From Mailhella massiliensis (GTDB lineage Bacteria > Desulfobacterota > Desulfovibrionia > Desulfovibrionales > Desulfovibrionaceae), in NCBI RefSeq assembly GCF_900155525.1, contig NZ_LT706951.1, positions 720,508-784,507 of the forward strand: a stretch of DNA of 64,000 nt. Direction: 5' to 3'. This document shows, one piece after another, positions 1 through 10,103 of the stretch. Under the pieces are notes generated by a model. The model saw only the letters and a program-made list of their open reading frames with translations. It had not been told where the DNA came from and searched no databases. The position numbers and the translations under genes are program-made. Every line of letters begins with the position of its first letter. Position 1 is the first letter of the stretch.

Positions 1-1
1 G

Positions 2-106
2 CTGCACGCCGTGGTCAACAGGGAAGGCCGCCCCGTGGCCGTGCCCGAATGGATAAAGGAAGCGCTCTCCCGCAAGAAGGAAGAAAAAGGCGGGGAAAAG
101 GCCTGA
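2..106 (+). CDS. C-terminal fragment of a thioesterase-like protein
   Basis: The window opens inside an open frame that ends at TGA 104-106. The 34 visible residues read LHAVVNREGRPVAVPEW followed by a Lys/Glu-rich tail. A short segment ending in RPV-x-hydrophobic-P-E-W is typical of the last beta strand of hot-dog-fold acyl-CoA thioesterases of the YbgC/FadM type. The rest of the protein lies upstream of the window, so catalytic residues cannot be checked. The codons are G/C-rich at third positions like neighbouring genes. The family call rests only on this short tail and is tentative. Confidence 0.5.
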   Translation: MHAVVNREGRPVAVPEWIKEALSRKKEEKGGEKA

Positions 107-222
107 ACCTCCGGCGAAGCGGGGCCGGATACCGGCACGCTTCCGCGGCCCGGCAGCGCCGGACCCGTTCCGAAAAAGGCGGCGCAGCGCGTCCGCTTTT
201 CCCGGGGCGGGCCCGGCTTGTA

Positions 223-251
223 TTGCCTGCTCCGTTTTTTTCCTATATATT
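223..251 (+). promoter_or_regulatory. Sigma-70-type promoter for the amino-acid ABC transporter
   Basis: TTGCCT at 223-228 is followed after exactly 17 bp by TATATT at 246-251, a good match to -35/-10 consensus. Transcription would start near 258, about 36 bases before the binding-protein start codon. No other good promoter is visible in this gap. Confidence 0.6.
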
Positions 252-290
252 GCCTCGCAGGCAAAAATCACTTTCAATTTTCGCGAGGCA
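251..290 (+). promoter_or_regulatory. Inverted repeat covering the ribosome-binding site
   Basis: TGCCTCGC at 251-258 is an exact inverted repeat of GCGAGGCA at 283-290, with 24 A/T-rich bases between. The right arm contains the GAGG that serves as Shine-Dalgarno for the gene starting at 294. The left arm abuts the -10 box. The pair could be an operator straddling the transcription start, or, if transcription starts slightly earlier than predicted, an RNA stem that hides the RBS. Inference from sequence only. Confidence 0.4.
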
Positions 291-293
291 GCT

Positions 294-1034
294 ATGAAAC
301 GTCTTTCCTGCATCCTTGCCGCTTTCGCCGTGCTGTGCATGGCGGCCGGCGCCCAGGCGAAGTCCTATGTCAACGGCATCGACGCCAACTATCCTCCTTT
401 CGCCTACGTCGGCGAAGACGGCAAGCCCGCCGGCTTCGACGTGGACTCCATGGACTGGATCGCCAGGCACATGGGCTTTGAAATCACCCATCAGCCCATG
501 GACTGGGACGGCATCGTGCCCGCCCTCATGAACAAGAAGATCGACATGGTGTGCTCGGGCATGAGCATTTCTCCCGAACGCGCCGCCGTGGTCGCCTTCT
601 CCGAACCTTACTACACCATTCAGAAGGTCATTCTGGTTCCCGCCGATTCCACGCTCACCGCGGAACAGGCCATCAAGGGCAAGACCAGGCTCGGCGTGCA
701 GCGCGGCACCAACGAACACGAACTTCTGGAAACCAGAAAGGTTGAAGAAAAGCTCCAGTACGAACTGCGCTTCTACGATTCCGCGCCTCTTGCCGTGGAA
801 GACCTTCTGAACGGCCGCATCGAAGCCATCGCCATGGACAGCGCCCCCGCTCAGGACGCCATCAGCAAGGGCAAGGCCGTGAAGATCGCGGGCACCTTTG
901 CCGACGACGACGCGTTCGGCGTGGCCATCCGCAAGGACGACAAGGAACTCCTCAACCTCGTGAACGAAGGCTACCGCAAGCTGAAGGCCGACCCGTACTG
1001 GAAGGAACTTCAGGCCAAGTACCTTTCCAAGTAA
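294..1034 (+). CDS. Periplasmic substrate-binding protein of a polar amino-acid ABC transporter
   Basis: A 246-aa exported solute-binding protein of the SBP_bac_3 family (GlnH/HisJ-like). Residues 1-22 form a classical signal peptide ending in AQA before the mature KSYVNG. The mature part starts with the family hallmark ANYPPFAYVGEDGKPAGFDVD and ends with the usual YRKLKADPYWKELQAKY. Length is normal for the family. It captures an amino acid in the periplasm and delivers it to the permeases encoded downstream at 1152 and 2628. It has its own promoter and is followed by a strong terminator, so binding protein should be made in excess over the membrane parts, as is usual for these systems. The exact ligand (Gln, Arg/His, Cys or other) cannot be told from sequence. 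Confidence 0.93.
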   Translation: MKRLSCILAAFAVLCMAAGAQAKSYVNGIDANYPPFAYVGEDGKPAGFDVDSMDWIARHMGFEITHQPMDWDGIVPALMNKKIDMVCSGMSISPERAAVVAFSEPYYTIQKVILVPADSTLTAEQAIKGKTRLGVQRGTNEHELLETRKVEEKLQYELRFYDSAPLAVEDLLNGRIEAIAMDSAPAQDAISKGKAVKIAGTFADDDAFGVAIRKDDKELLNLVNEGYRKLKADPYWKELQAKYLSK

Positions 1035-1046
1035 TACGCCCGCGTC

Positions 1047-1073
1047 AAGGAGGCCTCCGCAGGCCTCCTTTTT
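1047..1073 (+). terminator. Intrinsic terminator / attenuator after the binding-protein gene
   Basis: A perfect 10-bp stem (AAGGAGGCCT at 1047-1056 with AGGCCTCCTT at 1061-1070) with a CCGC loop, followed by TTTC. Because the remaining transporter genes lie downstream on the same strand with no obvious promoter between, partial read-through would set a high binding-protein to permease ratio. Confidence 0.75.
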
Positions 1074-1151
1074 CACGCCTTTTTTCCGGAAGGCGCGTTC
1101 TGTCCGCATGGACAGGCGCGCCCGAAGTCCGTTTTCCCCCCAGGTCGAACC

Positions 1152-1826
1152 GTGCATATCCTCTCCACCATCATCGAAGCCTTCCCCTACATTCTTGAAG
1201 GGACGCTGGTCACCGTCGTGCTCGTCGCAGGGGCGCTTTCCCTGGGCTTCTGTCTCGGCGTGCCCATGGCCGTCGTGCAGGTGTACGCCCCCAGGCCCGC
1301 CGCCATGCTGGTGAGCTTCTACGTCTGGTTTTTCCGCGGCGTGCCCGTGCTTCTGCTGCTTTTTCTCTTTTACTACGGGCTGTTCGGCCTCATCGGGCTG
1401 GACGTGGGCACCATCGGCGCCTCGTGCCTCGTACTCGGCATGACCAGCGCCGCCTACCAGTCCCAGATTTTCCGGGGGGCCATCCTTTCCCTGCCCGCGG
1501 GGCAGTTCAAGGCGGGCAAGGCCCTCGGCCTCACCAACGGGCAGACCATTCTTCACGTCATTCTGCCGCAGGCTCTCCGGCTCTCCATTCCCGGCTGGTC
1601 CAACGAATATTCCATTCTGCTCAAGGACTCGGCCATGTGCTTTGCCCTGGGCACGCCGGAAATCATGGCCCGCACCCATTTCGTGGCCTCGCGCACCTAT
1701 GAGCATCTGCCGCTCTACATCACCGCAGGCCTCATTTACTTCGCCATCACCATGGCCGGCGTGACCATGCTCCGCCGCCTTGAAAAGAAAGCACGCATCC
1801 CCGGTTACAACAGCGCCGGCATGTGA
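1152..1826 (+). CDS. Amino-acid ABC transporter permease (HisM/GlnP family)
   Basis: A 224-aa inner-membrane permease with a GTG start at 1152. The N-terminal half carries hydrophobic segments (about residues 20-40 and 52-75). The EAA-type coupling loop is seen in GQFKAGKALGLTNGQTILHV followed by ILPQALRLSIPGWSNE, the signature of HisM/HisQ-family permeases that contacts the ATPase. The C-terminus ends in LRRLEKKARIPGY, common in this family. It pairs with the second permease at 2628 to form the channel. The ATPase gene starts 13 bp after its stop, consistent with one transcript. Confidence 0.92.
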   Translation: MHILSTIIEAFPYILEGTLVTVVLVAGALSLGFCLGVPMAVVQVYAPRPAAMLVSFYVWFFRGVPVLLLLFLFYYGLFGLIGLDVGTIGASCLVLGMTSAAYQSQIFRGAILSLPAGQFKAGKALGLTNGQTILHVILPQALRLSIPGWSNEYSILLKDSAMCFALGTPEIMARTHFVASRTYEHLPLYITAGLIYFAITMAGVTMLRRLEKKARIPGYNSAGM

Positions 1827-1839
1827 TTCGGAACCAAGC

Positions 1840-2625
1840 ATGAACGCCCACCAGAACGACACTCCCATTCTCCGCGCGGAACATTTCACCAAGTATCTCA
1901 CCGGCCGAAAGATTCTCGACGACTGCTCCATCAGCATGCGCCCCGGCGACGTGAAGGTGCTCATCGGCCCTTCCGGCGCGGGCAAGAGCACCTTTCTGCA
2001 GTGCATCAACTGCCTTCTCGAACCGGACGACGGGGAAATCTGGCTCGGAGAACGCCGGGTCGACTTCAAAAACACGAAGGAACTGTACGACCTGCGCCAG
2101 CATGTCGGCATGATCTTTCAGGAATTCAACCTGTTCGACCATCTTTCCGCGGAAAACAACGTGGCCCTTGCGCTGCGCAAGGTACGCGGCCTGAGCAAGG
2201 CCGACGCTCTTGCCCGCGCGCGGGAGGAACTTGCCCGCGTCGGCCTTGAAGACAAGGCCCGGCTCTACCCCGCCCAGCTTTCCGGCGGGCAGAAGCAGCG
2301 CGTGGCCATAGCCCGCGCCCTGGCCATGGACCCCACCATTCTGCTGCTGGACGAACCCACCTCCGCGCTCGACCCGGAACTCGTGGGCGAAGTGCTCACC
2401 GTCATCCGCGATCTGGCGGCCCACGGCATGCCCATGATCATGGTCACGCATCAGATGGAATTCGCCCGCGCGGTGGCCACGGAAATTCTCTTCATGGAAG
2501 CGGGGCGCGTCATCGAACAGGGTTCGCCGGAAGAACTTCTCGCCCCGGGCGCGCAGACGCGCACGCAGGATTTCTGCACCCGTCTTTACGAGCTCTGCGG
2601 GGAAAGCCCGGCGCAGGAAGGCTAG
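1840..2625 (+). CDS. Amino-acid ABC transporter ATP-binding protein (GlnQ/HisP family)
   Basis: ATPase of 261 aa energising the importer. It has Walker [10 protein letters not shown], the Q-loop MIFQEFNLF, signature [15 protein letters not shown], Walker [15 protein letters not shown] and the switch histidine in MVTHQMEFA. The D-loop [11 protein letters not shown] and the FNLFDH motif are typical of polar amino-acid importers. The frame is open from 1780, but the ATG at 1840 lies just after the upstream permease stop and gives the standard family length, so it is taken as the start. Flanked by two permease genes, it would form the dimeric motor for both. Confidence 0.93.
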   Translation: MNAHQNDTPILRAEHFTKYLTGRKILDDCSISMRPGDVKVLIGPSGAGKSTFLQCINCLLEPDDGEIWLGERRVDFKNTKELYDLRQHVGMIFQEFNLFDHLSAENNVALALRKVRGLSKADALARAREELARVGLEDKARLYPAQLSGGQKQRVAIARALAMDPTILLLDEPTSALDPELVGEVLTVIRDLAAHGMPMIMVTHQMEFARAVATEILFMEAGRVIEQGSPEELLAPGAQTRTQDFCTRLYELCGESPAQEG

Positions 2626-2627
2626 TC

Positions 2628-3317
2628 ATGCTTGATTTTCTCGATATCAACTTTCTCACCGGCCGCGTCATGCCCTACCTCGACAGGGGGCTTGTCATGA
2701 GCCTTCAGCTCATCATTCCCTCGGCCCTCATCGGCGGCTTCATCGGCGTGGTCATGGGCGTGATGCGCGTGTTCGGCACGCCGTGGATGCGCCGCGGCAC
2801 CGATGCGGTGGTGGCCGTCATACGCGGCGTGCCGCTCACGGTGCAGCTCATGGTGCTGTACTTCGGTCTGCCCAGCGTGCCGGGGCTCAAAATCTATCTT
2901 TCCCCCTACGCGGCCGCGCTCATAGGCTTCATCATCTGCACGGCCTCGTATCAGTCGGAATATGTGCGCGGCGCGCTTCTTTCCATCCGGCAGGGGCAGA
3001 TACGGGCGGCGCAGGCTCTCGGCATGACGCGCTGGCAGACCATCATCTCCGTGGTCGTGCCGCAGGCCGTGCGGCGCGCCCTGCCCGGCTGCGGCAACGA
3101 AATCATCTATCTGGTAAAATATTCCTCCCTGGCGTACATCGTCACCTGCATCGAACTCACCGGGGAAGCCAAGGTGCTTGTTTCCCGCACGTTCCGCCCC
3201 ACGGAAGTGTACCTTGTGGCGGCCTGCTACTACCTCGTCATGGTGAGCGCGGCAACGTATCTGCTCGCCAGGCTGGAAAAGAAGCTGGCCATACCCGGCT
3301 TCGGTTCGCAGAAGTAG
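2628..3317 (+). CDS. Second amino-acid ABC transporter permease
   Basis: A 229-aa membrane protein whose ATG follows the ATPase stop by 2 bp, so the two are translationally coupled. It has the HisM/GlnP fold: predicted membrane spans in the first 60 residues, then YQSEYVRGALLSIRQGQIRAAQALG and the coupling loop TRWQTIISVVVPQAVRRALP. It ends LARLEKKLAIPGFGSQ, mirroring the permease at 1152. The two would form a heterodimeric translocation path. No convincing terminator was found between this gene and lepA; a short GGCC hairpin just after the stop lacks a U-run. Confidence 0.92.
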   Translation: MLDFLDINFLTGRVMPYLDRGLVMSLQLIIPSALIGGFIGVVMGVMRVFGTPWMRRGTDAVVAVIRGVPLTVQLMVLYFGLPSVPGLKIYLSPYAAALIGFIICTASYQSEYVRGALLSIRQGQIRAAQALGMTRWQTIISVVVPQAVRRALPGCGNEIIYLVKYSSLAYIVTCIELTGEAKVLVSRTFRPTEVYLVAACYYLVMVSAATYLLARLEKKLAIPGFGSQK

Positions 3318-3398
3318 CCCGCAGGCCTCCGGCCTTGAGCTTCTTCCCTCCAAGCGTCAACCTTTTCTTTTTGCCGAACCTTTCTACCCCGAAAACGC

Positions 3399-5213
<1,815 letters not shown>

Positions 5214-5236
5214 AAAAACATTGTCTTGCCCGGAAA

Positions 5237-5274
5237 GGGGAAAGCCTTCGGAAAAGGGCTTTCCCCCTTTTTTT
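5237..5274 (+). terminator. Intrinsic terminator after lepA
   Basis: GGGGAAAGCC (5237-5246) pairs with GGCTTTCCCC (5257-5266), followed by C and an eight-base T-run. Confidence 0.85.
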
Positions 5275-5289
5275 GCCCCTAAGGAGGGG

Positions 5290-6134
5290 AACGCGCAGGC
5301 ATGTCCGCTCCGGGCTACCGTACGGGCAGAGCCTGCACGTTCGTTCGGCGCTGAGGGCGGAAGTGAATTTTGCCTGCCACACCTGCCAGGAAAAGAAGCA
5401 ACGAGCAGGCCCGTATGTTCGGGATACGCTGCACGGGAGTCTGTCCCGCACCGTGGCTGTTTCCTTCAGCGCCGCAAGTACCTTGCGGTCATTACAGCCC
5501 CGGCCCGGCCGCGCGAATGCCACCGGGCCCCGTGCGCTGAAAAGGGCAGTCTTTCTGCAGGCAAAGGCGGAATAAAGCCGTCCCCCTCCGGCAAACAGCA
5601 GAAATACATCCCGACGGTCTTGTTCCTGCAGAAAAAAGAGCACCGTATTGAACACGCCCCCTCTTCATGGGAAGCGGCAAACACAGGGAAGGCTGTTGTC
5701 TGAACCTGGGGCAAATAAGGCAAAGCCCTCTGGACAACGCCCCCCGGTTCTTTTAAATCCTCTTCCGTTACCCCTGCTTTCCTGTGCAGGCAGACAGGCG
5801 GCCTGTGTGTGCAGCCCCTCAGGAACATGCTCACACGGAAACGGCGGCCATACGCTACGGCAAGATTTTCTGCGCCCTGCCCCGGCCTGCACATGCAGGA
5901 GATAACGCCCCCAGGAGAGCCGGCAGCGAATCCTCAACAGAACGCATGCAGAACGGCGCCTTCCCCCGCGGGGGAATATGCGGCAGCACAGGCCGGAAAA
6001 CCTTCGCAGCCGCGCCACGGCAGCCCTGCCGGACAGGGACGGGGATTTTCCCCGAAGAACTCTTTCTTCTTCCCTGCGGGGTACGGAGAAAAACCGGGCC
6101 TTTCCGGGATGCGGGTGCGCCCGCCTTTGACGTC
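5290..6134. repeat. Non-coding mosaic of degenerate intergenic repeats (copy I)
   Basis: This ~0.85-kb stretch holds no credible gene. It contains blocks that recur elsewhere in the window. Block A (about 5296-5380, with GGCGGAAGTGAAT) resembles 34268-34357 and 35369-35458. A GCGCTGAAAA-GGCGGAATAA block (about 5520-5575) resembles 25790-25860 and 35480-35540. Block B (about 5790-5850), with a hairpin GTGTGTGCA/TGCTCACAC at 5805-5836, resembles 27964-28060 and 35760-35857. A partial block C (about 6045-6085, CTCTTTCTTCTTCCCTGCGGGG) is recognisable by its first 20 bases CTCTTTCTTCTTCCCTGCGG. Open frames here are on both strands, lack RBSs and look like no family. Confidence 0.6.
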
Positions 6135-6149
6135 ATGGAGGAACATGCC

Positions 6150-6719
6150 ATGGAAAACATACGCATACGCACGGCCTGCGAAGCCGACGTGCCGGCCATG
6201 CTCGGCATTTACGCGCCCTATGTGCGCGAAACGGCCATAAGCTTTGAATACGACGTGCCTTCGGAGGAAGAATTTGCCGGAAGGCTCCGCCGCACGCTTA
6301 CCTTCTATCCCTGGCTTGCCGCGGAAAAGAACGGCCGCATACTCGGCTACGCCTATGCCTCCCCCTTCCATCCCCGCAAGGCCTACCAGTGGTGCGCGGA
6401 AGCTTCCATCTACCTTGCTCAGGATGAACGCGGCCACGGCCTCGGAGCCCGGCTTTACGATGCGCTGGAACATATCCTCAAACGGCAGAACATGCTTGTG
6501 CTCTATGCCTGCATTGCTTCTCCGCCTGAGGAAGACGAACACCTTACCTGCGCCAGCCTGCGCTTCCATGCCCGCATGGGCTTCCGCAAGGTGGGGGAAT
6601 TCCCCCGCTGCGGCTACAAGTTCCACCGCTGGTACGATATGGTGTGGATGGAAAAGCGCCTTGCCGAACCCGCCTCCCCTCCCCTTCCCGTCATTCCCTT
6701 TGCGGAAGTGGAAAAATAA
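6150..6719 (+). CDS. GNAT-family N-acetyltransferase (phosphinothricin/MnaT-like)
   Basis: A 189-aa acetyltransferase. The N-terminal IRTACEADVPAMLGIYAPYV and the next strand ETAISFEYDVPSEEEF are typical of the PAT/YncA (MnaT) subgroup, which acetylates the alpha-amino group of small substrates such as phosphinothricin or L-methionine derivatives. The acetyl-CoA site lies around DERGHGLGARLYDALEHI (motif A, Q/RxxGxG/A variant) and the C-terminal FHARMGFRKVGEF followed by YKFHRWYDMVWME is the family tail. Start: the frame is open from 5784, but GGAGGA at 6137-6142 is correctly spaced only to the ATG at 6150. Upstream codons are repeat-derived. It is monocistronic between the repeat mosaic and the AT-rich island. 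Substrate unknown. Confidence 0.85.
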   Translation: MENIRIRTACEADVPAMLGIYAPYVRETAISFEYDVPSEEEFAGRLRRTLTFYPWLAAEKNGRILGYAYASPFHPRKAYQWCAEASIYLAQDERGHGLGARLYDALEHILKRQNMLVLYACIASPPEEDEHLTCASLRFHARMGFRKVGEFPRCGYKFHRWYDMVWMEKRLAEPASPPLPVIPFAEVEK

Positions 6720-6739
6720 AGGGGTACAGAAGAAGAGAA

Positions 6740-6770
6740 AAAGCCTTTTGAAAAAGGGCTTTCCTCCGTT
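6740..6770 (+). terminator. Weak terminator-like hairpin after the GNAT gene
   Basis: AAAGCC (6740-6745) pairs with GGCTTT (6757-6762), followed by a C/T-rich tail. The stem is short and the tail is not a clean T-run. Confidence 0.35.
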
Positions 6771-7248
6771 TATAAAAATTTTTTATTGCCTGCCCTATCT
6801 ATGCCAAACACACTCCACGGACGTTTTACGGTACGTAACCCAGTGTTTAATGCCGGGCTTGAATCCGGCTATACCTTTCCGATCTTTTATAGCATGATAG
6901 AAAATACGATAGACAATATACGCATCTACTCGAATTTCTATCATGGTCGACATTTGTACTTGAAATGATCATAAATTAAATTTAAATACTCCGAATCTAT
7001 AGAAGAAAAATTCGCCACACATTATCTTAGCATCCTATAGCTCTGTATAAAAAGCAACTATATACCTAATGTTTTATTTTTTATTCTACATTTTTAATAA
7101 GTTTTGAACAACAAAATATTCTTGTATTTATATAATATATAATTTGATATATTAATTTTTATTTATAAAAAATCAAAAAATTAATTAACTAAAATATATT
7201 GAAATAATTTATTTACTATGATATATTAAAAATATAAACAATATCAAT
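6771..7248. other. AT-rich leader of the SIR2 island, no gene seen
   Basis: Base composition drops abruptly near 6780-6880 from GC-rich to strongly AT-rich. The only recognisable element is a short piece at about 6846-6880 (TTTAATGCCGGGCTTGAATC) related to the repeat at 34440-34470. No RNA gene or reliable ORF was found; many A/T boxes make promoter calling unreliable. Confidence 0.5.
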
Positions 7249-7267
7249 TGATTACATAATGTAATCA
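7249..7267 (+). promoter_or_regulatory. Perfect dyad directly upstream of the SIR2 gene RBS
   Basis: TGATTACA (7249-7256), TAA, TGTAATCA (7260-7267) is an exact inverted repeat ending about 5 bases before the Shine-Dalgarno AAGGAG (7272-7277). The position fits an operator or a leader hairpin controlling the downstream gene. Confidence 0.5.
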
Positions 7268-7285
7268 TAAAAAGGAGAAAAACTT

Positions 7286-9676
7286 ATGGAATATCTTACT
7301 GACATTGATGCGTTGCCATTACTTGCAAGATTAAATACTAGAAATATGCTCATTCCTATTATTGGAGCTGGCTTTTCAGGAGGTGCTAATGCCCTTTGTG
7401 GGAAAGTTCCTATGGGGAAAGAATTAAAAAAAATAATGGAGGATGAAATTCTTGATAGTTGCAAAAATTTTTCAAAAGATGATCTTCAGAATTTATCATT
7501 TGAAGAAATTTCTGATTTTTTTCTTGATGAAAATATAGTACCTCTCCCCAGAAGACTATCCATATTTGAAAATTATTTCACTAATGTAGACCTTCCTGAT
7601 TATAAAAAAAGGTTTTTATTTTTATGGCAATATATATATACTATAAATATAGATGATGGAATTGAACGGGCTACTAATTTTACTGTTATTCATCCCTATT
7701 CATCTCTACGAGAAAATTTTGGTAACATTTTCAAAAGAAAATCCTATGTGCTTAAATTACACGGAGATGTACATCATGAATTATTAGTTGATAGCGATCA
7801 AAATATAGTTTTTAAATCTTCTCAGTATATAGCTTCTATGGCAAATGAAAATAATCGTCAACTCATTAAAAGTATTAAATCAGACTATAAACAAAAAAAT
7901 ATCATTTTTATAGGTTGTAGTTTAGATCATGAACCTGATTTACAATCTATTTATGACTCTATTCGTTCTGACAGTTTAAATAGACAAATATTTTATCTTT
8001 CTATGGACAAGCCATCTTCTATTAAAGAAGTGAAATTAAGAAAATATGGAGTAAATACAATTATTTTAACAAAAAACTATAACGCTTTTATTAAAGAATT
8101 AAGCGATTCTATTATTGCATCCCAAAAAAAATGTAAATTATCATCTTATGAATATATAAATCCACAAATAAAGGATATTGAAAACAAAAATGATATTCTC
8201 AATCTCTTTAGCTATGGACAACCTATATTTAATACAAAAAACAAATGCTTTGAAATTCCTGCTTGTGCCGCCACTCGATCCTTACTTAATACCATCATTG
8301 ATCAGCTTGAAAAAACTGGTATTGCTATAATAAAGGGACGCAGACTATCAGGAAAAACCATCTTATTAGCATCTATAATTAGGCATATGCCATCACTTGA
8401 GACTATATATTTCCCATCAGATACACAGATTGATGAAAGTATAGTTAAAAATCTTTTCACAGAAAAAAGTAAAACTCTTTTTGTTTTTGACAGTAATTCT
8501 TACTCACCACAAATATATCATATTATAATATCTTACCATACTTCATTATTGAATAATAAAAATTATATACTTATTGCAACAAATACAAACGAGGATAATC
8601 TTATTCATAGACTTAATGCACCATCTTTTGTATTACAAAATACATTCAATGATATAGAATTACTGGATTTTAACAAAAAAGCTGACACTCATGCCTTTAT
8701 ACATAGGACCTTGAATGAAAGTTCTCTTGATTACTCAGCTAGAATTATGAAGCAATTTAATAAAAAATTACAAATTGCAAGTTACGATATAAATTCAATG
8801 TCAACAAAACAAAAGACTATTTTATATATGTTAGCTGTTTTTGATAGACTATATTACCACGAAGCAACAAGTTTAGATATTGACATAAATGACTTAAATA
8901 CTTTCGTGACCGAATATCCAGTATTATTTGAAATTATAGATTGTGATCCATTAGAAGCAGAAAATAAATCAGTAAAAAAGCTTGTACATAATAGTAAATT
9001 TTTGCTTTTTAATTTAATTTTAAAAATGGAAAAAGAAGATATCGCTAATATTATACAAAATATAGTACGAAATCTTTATTTATCTGATCAAGAGCAGTAC
9101 AAAACTGCAATTATGTTCGATACATTAAATCAATTATTTTCACGAGAGGGAGCGGCTTCACATATTGAGTATGTTTATGGCAAACTAGAAAAAGATTTAT
9201 GTCATGAGCCTCATTTTTGGCTTCAGAGAGCAAAAAGTATTTATCGCCTATTTAAAACTGATGAAAAAAAGCTTGAAATAGCACGACAATATGCAATAAA
9301 AGCATATGAAGACGCAAAGCAAAATTCAAATATCAAAGCAAAATCATTATTTACACTTAGTCTTATATATGGTTTATTATATATTCTAGAGAAAGACATA
9401 ATAAAAAAAGAAGAACTACTCATAACAGCCATTAAAAGTGCTTATAACTCTTTATTTATGTACGATTTCATATTTACATCAATAGGAAATGAAATTTTTA
9501 CACTACGCTCAAAAAATAGTTCATTTTATAAAATGCTATCAGACATGTGTGACACTTGCATAAATAATTACTCTAGAAATATTGAAATAATAAAGATTGC
9601 AGTTAAGCTAAAAGATAAATTAAATACTATCAAACTACAATGGAACATAAACAATAACAACTTCAACCTAACATAA
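7286..9676 (+). CDS. SIR2-domain protein with STAND-like P-loop ATPase module, candidate anti-phage effector
   Basis: A 796-aa AT-rich gene with a strong RBS. Residues 1-270 form a SIR2-like NAD-binding domain: PIIGAGFSGG (Gly27-Gly33), a conserved VLKLHGDVH with candidate catalytic His159, and IIFIGCSLDHEPDL around 210-218. A P-loop follows at 351-358 (GRRLSGKT), with a Walker B-like LFVFDSNS about 40 residues later. The C-terminal ~350 residues are helical and could form a TPR-like sensor. SIR2 fused to a STAND ATPase is the architecture of Avs5-type and related defence proteins, in which phage recognition triggers NAD+ depletion. That role here is inferred. The gene stands alone in an island about 30 percent GC, flanked by ~60 percent GC DNA, with no integrase or transposase, suggesting horizontal acquisition. 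Confidence 0.8.
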   Translation: MEYLTDIDALPLLARLNTRNMLIPIIGAGFSGGANALCGKVPMGKELKKIMEDEILDSCKNFSKDDLQNLSFEEISDFFLDENIVPLPRRLSIFENYFTNVDLPDYKKRFLFLWQYIYTINIDDGIERATNFTVIHPYSSLRENFGNIFKRKSYVLKLHGDVHHELLVDSDQNIVFKSSQYIASMANENNRQLIKSIKSDYKQKNIIFIGCSLDHEPDLQSIYDSIRSDSLNRQIFYLSMDKPSSIKEVKLRKYGVNTIILTKNYNAFIKELSDSIIASQKKCKLSSYEYINPQIKDIENKNDILNLFSYGQPIFNTKNKCFEIPACAATRSLLNTIIDQLEKTGIAIIKGRRLSGKTILLASIIRHMPSLETIYFPSDTQIDESIVKNLFTEKSKTLFVFDSNSYSPQIYHIIISYHTSLLNNKNYILIATNTNEDNLIHRLNAPSFVLQNTFNDIELLDFNKKADTHAFIHRTLNESSLDYSARIMKQFNKKLQIASYDINSMSTKQKTILYMLAVFDRLYYHEATSLDIDINDLNTFVTEYPVLFEIIDCDPLEAENKSVKKLVHNSKFLLFNLILKMEKEDIANIIQNIVRNLYLSDQEQYKTAIMFDTLNQLFSREGAASHIEYVYGKLEKDLCHEPHFWLQRAKSIYRLFKTDEKKLEIARQYAIKAYEDAKQNSNIKAKSLFTLSLIYGLLYILEKDIIKKEELLITAIKSAYNSLFMYDFIFTSIGNEIFTLRSKNSSFYKMLSDMCDTCINNYSRNIEIIKIAVKLKDKLNTIKLQWNINNNNFNLT

Positions 9677-9735
9677 CCATATCTTTCAACTAAAAGGTAT
9701 GTAGTATTATCCCTACGGGATTGTTACTCATTTGT

Positions 9736-9786
9736 CTCGAATGGGGGGGGCTGACGTGAGCTCCTCACATCTGCACCCCATTCGAG
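9736..9786. other. Nested inverted repeat after the SIR2 gene
   Basis: CTCGAATGGGG (9736-9746) is an exact inverted repeat of CCCCATTCGAG (9776-9786). Inside it GTGAG (9756-9760) pairs with CTCAC (9764-9768). No T-run follows on either strand, so it is not a simple terminator. It could be a structured RNA, a recombination end or a transposon remnant. The flanking 9677-10054 holds no gene; it returns to high GC at about 9965. Confidence 0.45.
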
Positions 9787-10054
9787 TTCAACGCATCAAG
9801 CCCATATACTTTGAATCATAGATACTTTAAAGAAGATTTTCCAGCGTCAGAGTGTAAAAATATATATTTTACATACTTTCTTATCTTGTACAATATCTTT
9901 TTTTCAACGCTCTTCTGTATATACTTTACTATTATACCTCTTTATTTTGTGATTTTCCCTTTTAGCAAATAGTTATGTGGCCATGCACTAGCTTTTCCGG
10001 CGTGGTGCATTGTCCCGCGTGCCTTTCCTGCCTTTTCTTCCTGCCTGTTAAACA

Positions 10055-10085
10055 CGGAAACGGCGGGGGATTCCCGCCGTTTCCG
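10055..10085 (-). terminator. Terminator after lptG
   Basis: A 13-bp stem (CGGAAACGGCGGG, 10055-10067, with CCCGCCGTTTCCG, 10073-10085) lies just beyond the lptG stop. On the minus strand it is followed by TGTTTAAC, a short U-containing tail. Confidence 0.6.
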
Positions 10086-10103
10086 CATGGTTCTGCCGAA
10101 AGA

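Noticed and set aside
243-2111. 622-codon open frame on the minus strand opposite the ABC transporter genes
   Set aside because: It is the antisense of three well-supported genes. High third-position G/C keeps antisense frames open, and its Gly/His/Ala-rich product resembles no family. The same applies to 3405-4910 minus, 22022-23425 minus, 54779-55870 minus and 60164-62374 minus.
3318-3398. Terminator between the second permease and lepA
   Set aside because: Only a 5-bp GGCC stem is present, and no T-run follows immediately.
9736-9786. tmRNA or tRNA fragment
   Set aside because: The inverted repeat superficially resembles an acceptor stem, but there is no T-arm, anticodon arm or tag-peptide frame in the right place.
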